Origin: Sphingopyxis bauzanensis
GTDB lineage: Bacteria > Pseudomonadota > Alphaproteobacteria > Sphingomonadales > Sphingomonadaceae
Assembly: GCF_002205675.1 (NCBI RefSeq)
Contig: NZ_NISK01000002.1
Coordinates: forward strand, 124,001-188,000
Length of the DNA stretch: 64,000 bases
Direction: 5' to 3'
The notes under the pieces are model-generated. The model ran no database searches and had not been told where the DNA came from. It saw only the letters and a list, made by a program, of their open reading frames with translations. Made by a program: the position numbers and the translations under genes. This document shows positions 41,889-50,285 of the stretch, in pieces (the first letter of the stretch is position 1; the number at the start of each line of letters is the position of its first letter).

Positions 41889-42674
41889 CTAGACTTTGGG
41901 CTTGTAGCCAAAGGCTTTGGTAGCCAGTTTGACGACCGCCGGGTCCAGATCGGGGGGCGTCATCGGCACGATCGCCTCCAGCGCCTCGGCGATATGGGTC
42001 AGCGCGGCGATGCGCGCCGCTTTCTTGTTGTTGCCATCGATCACCTTCCACGGCGCCCAGCGCGTGTTCGTCTGCGCGAACATCTCGTCCATCGCGGCGA
42101 GATAGTCTTTGCGCTTGGCGCGGTTGCGATAGTCATCGGCGCCGGTTTTCCACCGCTTCCAGGGGGCATCGAGGCGGTCGGCAAAGCGCTTGTCCTGCTC
42201 TTCCTGCGTCACGTGAACGAAAAGCTTGACGAGGTTGGTGCGGCTGCCGGTCAGCTGCGCCTCGAACTCGTTGATCTCGTCATAGCCCTTGCGCCATTCG
42301 GCCTCGGTTGCGAACCCCTCGACCCGCTCGACGAGGACGCGGCCATACCAGCTGCGGTCAAAGATCGAAATCTCACGATTGCCGGGCAGTCGCTTCCAGA
42401 AGCGCCACAGGAAATGGCGCGCCTTTTCCTCGTCGGTCGGTGCGCCGATCGGCCACACCTCGAAATAGCGCGGATCGAGCAGCGCGGTCATGCGTTTGAT
42501 GATGCCGCCCTTCCCCGCCGCGTCCCAGCCCTCGAACATGATGACGCTGCGCTGGCCGTGCGTAATATGTGCCGCCTGCACACGCTCAAGCCGCTCCTGC
42601 AGCGTTTCCATGGCGTCGTCATAGTCGCCGTCATATTTGGTGCCGGATTCGTGATCGGAAAGGGAAATGGTCAT
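41889..42674 (-). CDS. ppk2: Polyphosphate kinase 2 family protein
   Basis: 261 residues, PPK2 fold. Walker A is EGWDAAGKGG (48-57), Walker B IFDRSWYGRVLVERVEG, and the lid region carries YRNRAKRKDYLAAM. PPK2 enzymes phosphorylate nucleoside mono- or diphosphates using polyphosphate. I chose the ATG at 42674 (MTISLSDHES); upstream in-frame ATGs add unconserved residues. It is followed by the J-domain gene on the same strand. Whether it prefers GDP, ADP or AMP cannot be decided. Confidence 0.9.
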   Translation of the reverse strand: MTISLSDHESGTKYDGDYDDAMETLQERLERVQAAHITHGQRSVIMFEGWDAAGKGGIIKRMTALLDPRYFEVWPIGAPTDEEKARHFLWRFWKRLPGNREISIFDRSWYGRVLVERVEGFATEAEWRKGYDEINEFEAQLTGSRTNLVKLFVHVTQEEQDKRFADRLDAPWKRWKTGADDYRNRAKRKDYLAAMDEMFAQTNTRWAPWKVIDGNNKKAARIAALTHIAEALEAIVPMTPPDLDPAVVKLATKAFGYKPKV

Positions 42675-42771
42675 GACGCTATCCCTAGCCCAACCCATGC
42701 AGTCAGACCAAGCCCGAAGCGGCGATGTCGATTTATGGGACAGCGCTGTCAAAACAGCGCAGGCACCGGGG

Positions 42772-43647
42772 TCAGAATTCGGTAGCGATCAGGTCGGCGA
42801 GGCGCTGCGGCGCCTCCATCGGGATGAAATGGCTTTGATCGGCCCATTGCTCGTCGCGCACCGCGCCCAACGCAGCGCCAAGGTCAGGCCAGGTCGGGCT
42901 GACCGAGAAATCGAGAGTGCCCGCGCGTTCCCCGGTCCTGGCGCGGATCACGCTCGTCGGCACGGCGAGGCATTCCAGCCAGTCGTGCGGATTAGTGCGC
43001 AGGGCGTTCTGATACACCGACGCTTCGAGCGCGGGCGGGCAGGCAAGCTCCCAGCCCTCACCATCCGGGGCAGCGAGCAGGCCGAACCGGCAATAGTCGG
43101 CGAGCGCCTCTCGCTGCCAATGCGCGTAGGGCGGACGCGATGCGAAATGCGCGTTCATGGCTTCCCAGCCATCCCAACGGCTGCGCCGCCGCGCCACTGG
43201 ATGCTCCGCCGGATCGGGTACCGGTGCATCGGCCGCTCCGATATAAATTTCGGGCGGCATGATTACCGGATCGATCAGAAAGATATGCGCAAAGGCATTG
43301 CGCCGCTCGGCTGCGAGCCGGGTCAGGACGTAACCGCCCATGCTGTGGCCGCATCCAATGAGCGGCGTTCCGGCAAATCGGTCGACCAGCGGCAGCAGCG
43401 CGTCGGCGGTCTTGGCCCAGTCGGACAGCGACGCGGGCTTGGCGCTGCGACCATGGCCCAGTTGATCGGGCGCAATGACGTGCGTTCCATGCGGCAAGGC
43501 CGCGACCACCCGATCCCACAACCGCGCGTGAAAACCCGTCGCGTGGAGCAGCAGCAGCGAAGGCCGGTCCGACGGCTCACCCCATTCGAACCAGCAAATC
43601 TCGCCCGCCGGCGTGTCCAGCCGGTGCTCGCGCGGCGCTTCACTCAC
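42772..43647 (-). CDS. Alpha/beta-fold hydrolase
   Basis: 291 residues with a GTG start two bases after the aspS stop. The fold motifs are LLLLHATGFHARLW (oxyanion region), the nucleophile elbow GHSMGG (Ser102), an acidic residue in the APTSVIRARTGE region and a late His in QSHFIPMEAPQRLA. It is an esterase, lipase or haloalkane-dehalogenase-like hydrolase of unknown substrate. It is probably co-transcribed with aspS by proximity only. Confidence 0.88.
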   Translation of the reverse strand: MSEAPREHRLDTPAGEICWFEWGEPSDRPSLLLLHATGFHARLWDRVVAALPHGTHVIAPDQLGHGRSAKPASLSDWAKTADALLPLVDRFAGTPLIGCGHSMGGYVLTRLAAERRNAFAHIFLIDPVIMPPEIYIGAADAPVPDPAEHPVARRRSRWDGWEAMNAHFASRPPYAHWQREALADYCRFGLLAAPDGEGWELACPPALEASVYQNALRTNPHDWLECLAVPTSVIRARTGERAGTLDFSVSPTWPDLGAALGAVRDEQWADQSHFIPMEAPQRLADLIATEF

Positions 43648-43649
43648 GC

Positions 43650-45431
43650 TCAGCCCTTTGGTCCATCCACGATGCGGATGCCGAGTTCCTTGAGCTGCTT
43701 GTCGCTGACCGGTGCCGGGGCATTCATCATCAGATCCTCGGCCTTCTGGTTCATCGGGAAGACGACGACCTCGCGGATGTTCGGCTCGTCGGCGAGCAGC
43801 ATGACAATGCGATCGACGCCGGGGGCCGAACCGCCATGCGGCGGCGCGCCGAATTTGAAGGCGTTGATCATGCCGCTGAAGTTCGCGTCAACATCGGCTT
43901 GGCTGTAGCCCGCGATTTCGAATGCCTTGTACATGATGTCCGGGCGATGGTTTCGGATCGCGCCCGACGACAGTTCGACGCCGTTGCAGACGATGTCATA
44001 TTGCCAGGCCAAGATGTCGAGCGGGTCTTTTGTTTCGAGCGCTTCGAGCTCACCCTGCGGCATCGAAAACGGGTTATGGCTGAAATCGATCTTGCCGGTA
44101 TCCTCGTCGGCTTCGAACATCGGGAAGTCGACGATCCAGCACATTTCGAATTTGTTCGGGTCGATGAGGTCGAGCTGCTCGGCGACGCGGGTGCGCGCGA
44201 GGCCCGCGAGCTTCGCCGCCATAGCCTCCTTGCCCGCGGCAAAGAACAAGCCGTCGTCGGGGCCGGTGCCGAGCTCGGCGGCGAGCGCATCCATCTTGTC
44301 GCTGCCGTGGTTCTTGGCGATAGGACCGCCCCATTCGCCGCCCTTGCGCGTTGCATAGCCGAGGCCCGCAAAGCCTTCGCCCTGTGCCCAGCTGTTCATG
44401 TCGTCGAAGAATTTGCGGCTCTTCTCGGCGGTTGCAGGCGCCGGGATCGCGCGCACGACGTCGCCCGCAGCGACGATGTCGGCGAAGCGGCCGAAGCCCG
44501 AGCCGGTGAAATGCGACGACACGTCGGTGATGATTAGCGGGTTGCGCAGGTCGGGCTTGTCATTGCCATATTTCAGCATTGATTCCCGGTACGGAATGCG
44601 CGGGAACGAACCCGCCGGGGTCACTGACTTGCCGTTCGCAAACTCTTCGAACACCCCCGCGAGCACAGGTTCGATCGCGCCAAACACGTCATCCTGCGTA
44701 ACAAAGCTCATTTCGAAATCGAGCTGGTAAAATTCACCGGGCGAACGGTCGGCACGGGCGTCTTCGTCGCGGAAGCAGGGCGCGATCTGAAAATAGCGGT
44801 CGAAGCCCGCGACCATCAGCAGCTGTTTGAACATCTGCGGCGCCTGCGGCAGCGCATAGAATTTGCCGGGATGAACGCGGCTGGGCACCAGATAGTCGCG
44901 CGCGCCCTCAGGCGACGAAGCGGTCAGGATCGGGGTCTGGAACTCGGTGAAGCCCTGATCGACCATGCGGCGGCGCAAGGACGCAATCACGTTAGAGCGC
45001 AGCATGATGTTGGCGTGGAGACGTTCGCGGCGCAAGTCGAGGAAGCGGTATTTCAGGCGGATATCCTCGGGATAATCCTGTTCGCCCGCGACCGGCATCG
45101 GCAGCTCGATTGCCGCCGACTGGACGACAACATCGCGCGCGCGCACTTCAATCGCGCCGGTGGGCAGGTTGGCGTTGACCGTTTCGGGCGAGCGCGCAAC
45201 GACGTCGCCGGTGATCGTCACGACGCTTTCGGCGCGCAGGCCATCGAGGATCGCGAACGCCGCATCGCTGCTGTCGGCGACGATCTGGGTCAGGCCATAA
45301 TGGTCGCGCAGGTCGACGAACAACAGACCGCCATGATCGCGCTTGCGATGCACCCAGCCCGAGACGCGGACCGACTGGCCGACCTGTTCGGCGCGAAGCT
45401 GGCCGCAGTTATGGGTGCGATAGGCGTGCAT
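43650..45431 (-). CDS. aspS: Aspartyl-tRNA synthetase
   Basis: 593 residues, bacterial-type AspRS. An N-terminal OB anticodon domain ([26 protein letters not shown] in outline) is followed by class II motif 2 ([24 protein letters not shown]), the bacterial GAD insertion (about 290-420) and motif 3 ([16 protein letters not shown]). Many alphaproteobacterial AspRS also charge tRNA-Asn when GatCAB is present; the sequence alone does not settle this. The ATG at 45431 gives the conserved [13 protein letters not shown]; an upstream TTG is less likely. Confidence 0.96.
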   Translation of the reverse strand: MHAYRTHNCGQLRAEQVGQSVRVSGWVHRKRDHGGLLFVDLRDHYGLTQIVADSSDAAFAILDGLRAESVVTITGDVVARSPETVNANLPTGAIEVRARDVVVQSAAIELPMPVAGEQDYPEDIRLKYRFLDLRRERLHANIMLRSNVIASLRRRMVDQGFTEFQTPILTASSPEGARDYLVPSRVHPGKFYALPQAPQMFKQLLMVAGFDRYFQIAPCFRDEDARADRSPGEFYQLDFEMSFVTQDDVFGAIEPVLAGVFEEFANGKSVTPAGSFPRIPYRESMLKYGNDKPDLRNPLIITDVSSHFTGSGFGRFADIVAAGDVVRAIPAPATAEKSRKFFDDMNSWAQGEGFAGLGYATRKGGEWGGPIAKNHGSDKMDALAAELGTGPDDGLFFAAGKEAMAAKLAGLARTRVAEQLDLIDPNKFEMCWIVDFPMFEADEDTGKIDFSHNPFSMPQGELEALETKDPLDILAWQYDIVCNGVELSSGAIRNHRPDIMYKAFEIAGYSQADVDANFSGMINAFKFGAPPHGGSAPGVDRIVMLLADEPNIREVVVFPMNQKAEDLMMNAPAPVSDKQLKELGIRIVDGPKG

Positions 45432-45531
45432 GGGATCGTCTTTCAATGTTCGGGAGCGCGCGTAGAAAACACGCTAATATGGCCGCGCCTAAGGCAGCGC
45501 GGCGCGCCATTTGTCAAGGGTTGAAGGCCAA

Positions 45532-47043
45532 TCAGCAGGTCAGCCCCAGCCCGTCGAGTATCTCGCTACCGAACAGCGCGCGATGGGCGGGATCGGGAAG
45601 CAGCCGGTCGCGGGCGGCGCGCCAGCGGCGGAAATCCTCGCCATAGTCGGCAGCGACGCGCGCCGCGTCGAGGCGGCAGCTTTTGGCCCAATGGCGCGTG
45701 AAGGCGATCCCCTCGGCATCGAGCCGTTCGACGACGCGGGCGTAGGCGTCGGCGGTGCGCGGGCTGCGTGGTCCGTCGAAATCGATCACCGCATTGTGCG
45801 GGAAGCGCGCTGGCGCCAGCAAACCCTCGGCGCGCGCCATGAAGCGCACGGTGATGACGGTCGAGCCGCCGTGCCGCGCATAGACATCGCAGATGAGCTC
45901 GAATGCATGCGCCAGATCGGCGCGGTCAATTGTCACCGAGGCGTTGAACAGGTCGGCGAGCGGACGGTGCGTATCCAGACCCTCCCCCCAACTGCCGTAC
46001 ACCGGCGGCACATCAACGTCAGGGCCGCTCGCATAGCCCTGCTTCATCGCGAATTGCAGCAACGCACCCCGCGCCCAGGGATAATCGTCGAGGAGCCGTC
46101 CAAGCAGGCTGAGCGCATCATAGCCTGCCCCCAGCTGTCCTGGTGTCGCGCGTGGATAATCGTCGCGCCACGGCTCGCGATAGAGGAACCGCAGCATCGC
46201 GGGGCGCTTGAACGGTTTATAGGGATTCACGATCATCTGAACAAAATCGGGATCCCGATCGAGTGCATAGGCGGCCGAGAAGCGGCGGAAATCGCCCGCC
46301 GCCAGCCAGCCGAGCGCCGCGCGATCGACCTTGCGCAGATTCTGAATTGGACGGACGAGGAATTTTGGCACGCTATCCACGACCAGCGCCGTGATGATCC
46401 CCAGCGAACCGACCGGCAGCTGCGACGCGGCGAACAAATCATCGTCGCGCATCGGCACCGAACCCGTAGCAGCGACGAAGGCATCGTTCATCAACCCTGT
46501 CGCGGGTTCGATCCAGTGAATGCCCGCGGGCGTCACAATCTGCACCGCCCGAATATGATCCTGGATGCCACCGCTGGCGATCATCGACCCGTGGGTGCCG
46601 GTGGCACACGCACCCGCGAAGGTCTGACCATTGCCCGCGCCGCTCGTCCACAGCGAACGCCCCTGTGCCTCCAGCTTGTCCGACACTTCGTCAACCAGCG
46701 CTCCCGCCTCGACCAGCATCAGCCCGCTGGCGTCGACACCGGGCCGGACGTCGGCGGCGTCGATGCCGAAACAGCGGTTGAAACGCCGCGTGTGGAGCAA
46801 CCAGCATTGGGAGGCAATATTGATGTTTGACGGTGACCAACCCGCGCCGAGCGGCCGGACGCGGCGCTGCGCCGCCACCGCATCAACCAGCCAGTCTTGC
46901 ACCGATCCGGAAGCAATCGCGATCTCGTCGCGGCCGCGCTCCGCATCGCCGCTGCGCAGCGCAAAGCGCGTCGCCGCTTCGCAAGTTCCGGTACCGTGAT
47001 AATTGGTCCAGCGTCCTTCGTCGCCGAGTCGCACGATCGGCAT
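45532..47043 (-). CDS. FAD-linked oxidase (D-arabinono-lactone oxidase-like)
   Basis: 503 residues. A PCMH-type FAD-binding domain is at the N-terminus (RRVRPLGAGWSPSNINIAS; SGAGNGQTFAGACATGTHGS, in short pieces) and a C-terminal aldonolactone-oxidase-like cap (about 260-500). The family includes gulonolactone and arabinonolactone oxidases and cholesterol-oxidase-like enzymes; the substrate is unknown. The ATG at 47043 overlaps the stop of the small upstream membrane protein (TGATG). The longer upstream frame is that gene's territory and is rejected. Confidence 0.82.
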   Translation of the reverse strand: MPIVRLGDEGRWTNYHGTGTCEAATRFALRSGDAERGRDEIAIASGSVQDWLVDAVAAQRRVRPLGAGWSPSNINIASQCWLLHTRRFNRCFGIDAADVRPGVDASGLMLVEAGALVDEVSDKLEAQGRSLWTSGAGNGQTFAGACATGTHGSMIASGGIQDHIRAVQIVTPAGIHWIEPATGLMNDAFVAATGSVPMRDDDLFAASQLPVGSLGIITALVVDSVPKFLVRPIQNLRKVDRAALGWLAAGDFRRFSAAYALDRDPDFVQMIVNPYKPFKRPAMLRFLYREPWRDDYPRATPGQLGAGYDALSLLGRLLDDYPWARGALLQFAMKQGYASGPDVDVPPVYGSWGEGLDTHRPLADLFNASVTIDRADLAHAFELICDVYARHGGSTVITVRFMARAEGLLAPARFPHNAVIDFDGPRSPRTADAYARVVERLDAEGIAFTRHWAKSCRLDAARVAADYGEDFRRWRAARDRLLPDPAHRALFGSEILDGLGLTC

Positions 47044-47372
47044 CAGGCGTCTCCCAGCGGAAGCACGCCGGCGTGGGCGCGCCAAGCGAGGGTGACCGGG
47101 CGCAGGAACCCGAAACTCGCTATCGCCACCAACATCTGTCGCCGCGTCGCGAATACGCGTACATCGCACAGGCCATGATCGGATTCCGGCGTCAGGAACG
47201 GTTGCACCGCCTGCACCGCGAACCCCCAGCCTTTCAGCATCACCACCATCGATTCTTCATCAAGCGGCCGCGGATTGGCGATCGAGACGAAAATATCCGC
47301 CTGCCCCGCGGCATATTGCCCGACGAGCAGCGCAAAACCGAGCGCAGCCAGCACCCAACCGACCCACATCAT
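47043..47372 (-). CDS. Small hypothetical membrane protein (109 aa)
   Basis: 109 residues beginning MMWVGWVLAALGFALLVGQY (one membrane segment), followed by a soluble domain (ANPRPLDEESMVVMLKGWGFAVQAVQPF; VRVFATRRQMLVAIASFGFL, in pieces). The TGA overlaps the oxidase ATG, so the two are translationally coupled. An AAGGGA lies upstream of the double ATG. I do not recognise a family; it may anchor or assist the oxidase, which is inference. It is divergent from rnd. Confidence 0.65.
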   Translation of the reverse strand: MMWVGWVLAALGFALLVGQYAAGQADIFVSIANPRPLDEESMVVMLKGWGFAVQAVQPFLTPESDHGLCDVRVFATRRQMLVAIASFGFLRPVTLAWRAHAGVLPLGDA

Positions 47373-47480
47373 GCCCCAAATCCCTTCGTTTTTCCCCTGA
47401 CCGGTATTCCGGTTCCGCGACCCGAAGAGTACGGACAATTTTTCCTGCCCGTTCTTTTCAACTAGCTGTATAGGCGCGCT

Positions 47481-48668
47481 ATGCAAGTCCATCCGTTGAT
47501 CGAAACCAACGCCGCGCTCGTCGAATTCTGCGCCCTTATCAGTCGCAGCGATTTCATCGCCGTCGATACCGAATTCATGCGCGAAAACACCTTTTGGCCA
47601 GAGCTGTGCCTGATCCAGGTCGCCGACCGCGAGCATGCCGCGGCGATCGATCCGCTCGCCCCGGGCATGGACCTGAAGCCGCTGCTCGACCTGCTGGTCG
47701 ACAATGAGGATATGCTGAAGGTCTTTCATGCCGGCGGGCAGGATGTCGAAATTATCTTCAACCTGACCGGCAAGACGCCGCATCCGATTTTCGACACCCA
47801 GATCGGCCAGATGGCGATCGGCCAGGCCGAACAAGTCGGTTATTCGAACCTGGTCGAGGCTTGGATCGGGCTGCAACTCGACAAGGGTGCGCGCTTTACC
47901 GACTGGAGCCGCCGCCCGCTCGACAAGCGCCAGATCGACTATGCCGTCGGCGACGTCACCCATCTCGCCAAGATTTTCCCGATGATGCTCGACAAGCTGG
48001 TCAAGACCGGTCGGGGTCACTGGCTCGACGAGGAAATGGAAAAGCTGGCCGATCCGTCGAACTATAATCTTGATCCCGAAAACGCTTGGCAGCGGATCAA
48101 AATCCCTTCGCGCAAGCCTGATGTGCTGGGCCGGTTGCAGGCGCTCGCCGCATGGCGTGAACGCGAGGCGCGGTCGAAGAACCTGCCGCGTGGGCGCATC
48201 GTCAAGGACGAGACACTCGCCGACATCGCGGCGCATCCGCCGAAGGATCAGGACGGGTTAGGCCGCGTCCGCGGGCTGTCGGCGACCTGGCGCGGCAACG
48301 ATATCGGCGCGCGGCTGATGGACGCGATCGCCAGCGCCAAGCCGATGGACAAGGACGACATGCCCGACCGCGCTCCGCGCGGCCCGGGGCTGGGCAAGGA
48401 AGGCGCCCTGGTTGCCGACCTGCTGAAGCTGCTGCTGAAAATCCGCGCCCGTGAACTCAACGTCGCATCGCGCCTGATCGCGCGCAGCGACGATCTGGAA
48501 GCACTCGCGGCGGGCGGCCGTGAGGGTATCGCGATGTTGCAAGGCTGGCGATACGATGTGTTCGGCTTTGCCGCGCTCAACCTGGTCGAAGGCCGGATGG
48601 GCTTTGCGGTCAAGCACGGCAAGCTGGTGATGAGCGAAATCGACGCGGCGACGGCAGCCGAGACTTAA
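47481..48668 (+). CDS. rnd: Ribonuclease D
   Basis: 395 residues. The DEDDy exonuclease domain occupies the first ~200 residues (FIAVDTEFMRENTFWPELCLIQ; FHAGGQDVEII; QIDYAVGDVTHLAKIF, with the catalytic Asp/Glu/Tyr), followed by HRDC-type domains. It trims 3' ends of tRNA precursors and other small RNAs. It stands alone between a divergent gene pair and a convergent ppx, separated by a palindromic repeat. Confidence 0.93.
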   Translation: MQVHPLIETNAALVEFCALISRSDFIAVDTEFMRENTFWPELCLIQVADREHAAAIDPLAPGMDLKPLLDLLVDNEDMLKVFHAGGQDVEIIFNLTGKTPHPIFDTQIGQMAIGQAEQVGYSNLVEAWIGLQLDKGARFTDWSRRPLDKRQIDYAVGDVTHLAKIFPMMLDKLVKTGRGHWLDEEMEKLADPSNYNLDPENAWQRIKIPSRKPDVLGRLQALAAWREREARSKNLPRGRIVKDETLADIAAHPPKDQDGLGRVRGLSATWRGNDIGARLMDAIASAKPMDKDDMPDRAPRGPGLGKEGALVADLLKLLLKIRARELNVASRLIARSDDLEALAAGGREGIAMLQGWRYDVFGFAALNLVEGRMGFAVKHGKLVMSEIDAATAAET

Positions 48669-48673
48669 ACAGA

Positions 48674-48785
48674 CGTCGCCCCCGCGAAGGGTGATGCAGA
48701 GACGCGTGCCTCTGATCGCGGCCGATGGCAGCCTTCTCCTGCGTCGCTGCGCAAAATGATAACGCCCCCCTTCGCGACGGCGACG
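48674..48785. repeat. Inverted repeat of CGTCGCCCCCGCGAAGG type
   Basis: Left arm CGTCGCCCCCGCGAAGGG (48674-48691); right arm CCCCCTTCGCGACGGCGACG (48766-48785), an imperfect inverse. It lies between the convergent rnd and ppx genes and may terminate both. A short relative is at 57323-57345. Confidence 0.6.
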
Positions 48786-48788
48786 CGT

Positions 48789-50285
48789 CTAAAGCAGCAT
48801 CATGTCCGGCTTGGTATCCAGCGCCTGCGCCAGCGACCGCAGTCGGCGCTCGACCGATTCACCCGCCAGATGGTGCCACCCCTTGTCGAGGCTGAGCCGC
48901 AGTTTCCCACCCACCAGCGCGATATGGCTGGCTTTCAGCGGCGCCTCGACCCCGCCGGTCAGCCGCTGCGCCAGCCGGATCGCGAGCCCCCATTGCCGCG
49001 CCCGCGCCAACCGTTCGGGCGCCACAAGCGGCCCCATGTCGGGAAAATCGCTGTCGGCACCGCCGAAGCCAGCATGAAGCGCGCGCGCGAGCAGGATGCG
49101 CCCCGGAATATCGATGCCGCGCCAGTTGCCGTGCAGCCCGATCTCGGTCCCGCGTTCGGCACGGAAGTCGGGGTTGGCAGACCAGGCGACATCGCTGAGC
49201 AGGCTGGCGGCGAGCCGGACGCGGCTGTCGGCGGGTGCCTCGCCAGTAAACAGCGGCGCAATCCATTCGGTGATCGCGCGGCCATGCGGGGCAAAGCGTG
49301 CGAGCCGGCGCCCCTCAAACTCGGCGGCGACGATCAGCGGATCCTGCGCGCGCGTTTCAGCGTCGAGCGCCTGATAGAGCAGCCCTTCGCGCAGGCCCGA
49401 CGACGACACCGTCATTTCGGGGACATCGAGGATATTGACCAACGCCGCGAGCAGCGCCGCCGCGTCGGGCAAGGCAGCGGCACGGTTCGACGCCATGCCG
49501 GGGATCGCGCGCAACTCTTCGAACGTCAGCCGGTTGGTAGCGCGAACGAGGCGCCGCAGTGCAGCCCGCGGCAGGCTGTGCTGGTCGAGCACCGCGAGCG
49601 GATCCTGCGTCAATTCCAGGTCGAGACGCGATAGCGCGCGCCACGATCCGCCGACCAGATAGAGCGGCAGGCCGGTCATGCCGCCGGGCCAGCCTGCCGT
49701 CCGGAGCATCTTGCGGACCGCGCGCTCGAACGTCTGTTGGCCATCCTTGCGCAGCGCGGGCAGGCGCAACACCCCGAGCGGGAAGGACGCGCGGCGTCCG
49801 ACCTGACCATTGGCCACCTCGGCCAGTTCAAGGCTGCCACCGCCGAGGTCGACCGCGATGCCATGCGCGTCGGGGATCGCCGACAACACGCCGTAGCCCG
49901 CGGCTTCGGCTTCTTCCTCGCCCGACAACAGGCGAATTTTGAGCCCAGCCTCGGCCGCAGCGGCAATAAATTCGGGACCGTTTTCGGCGTCACGCACCGC
50001 CGCGGTCGCGACACATTGCAGGTTCTTGACCTCCATATGTTTGGCGAGCAGCGCGTAGCGGCGCAGCGCGGTCAGGCCGCGCTTGGCATCCTCGTCGGCG
50101 ATGCGGCCATCGATTGCGAGGCCGCGGCCCAGCCCGGCTGCGACCTTTTCGTTAAAGATCACCGCGGGCGCGCGCGCCGGTCCTTCATAGACGACGAGGC
50201 GGACCGAGTTCGATCCGATGTCGATAACGGCGGAGCGATGGACGGCCTGTTTTGAGGTTCGCAACAGTCCCAAAGTTTCAATCAT
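48789..50285 (-). CDS. ppx: Exopolyphosphatase (Ppx/GppA family)
   Basis: 498 residues. The ASKHA-fold phosphate motif is RSAVIDIGSNSVRLVVYEG and the second site AVDLGGGSLELAEV; the C-terminal ~200 residues are HD-like, as in longer Ppx/GppA. It hydrolyses polyphosphate ends, and possibly pppGpp. Its ATG lies 8 bases inside the ppk gene end, so it is coupled to ppk, putting the synthetic and degradative enzymes in one operon. Confidence 0.9.
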   Translation of the reverse strand: MIETLGLLRTSKQAVHRSAVIDIGSNSVRLVVYEGPARAPAVIFNEKVAAGLGRGLAIDGRIADEDAKRGLTALRRYALLAKHMEVKNLQCVATAAVRDAENGPEFIAAAAEAGLKIRLLSGEEEAEAAGYGVLSAIPDAHGIAVDLGGGSLELAEVANGQVGRRASFPLGVLRLPALRKDGQQTFERAVRKMLRTAGWPGGMTGLPLYLVGGSWRALSRLDLELTQDPLAVLDQHSLPRAALRRLVRATNRLTFEELRAIPGMASNRAAALPDAAALLAALVNILDVPEMTVSSSGLREGLLYQALDAETRAQDPLIVAAEFEGRRLARFAPHGRAITEWIAPLFTGEAPADSRVRLAASLLSDVAWSANPDFRAERGTEIGLHGNWRGIDIPGRILLARALHAGFGGADSDFPDMGPLVAPERLARARQWGLAIRLAQRLTGGVEAPLKASHIALVGGKLRLSLDKGWHHLAGESVERRLRSLAQALDTKPDMMLL

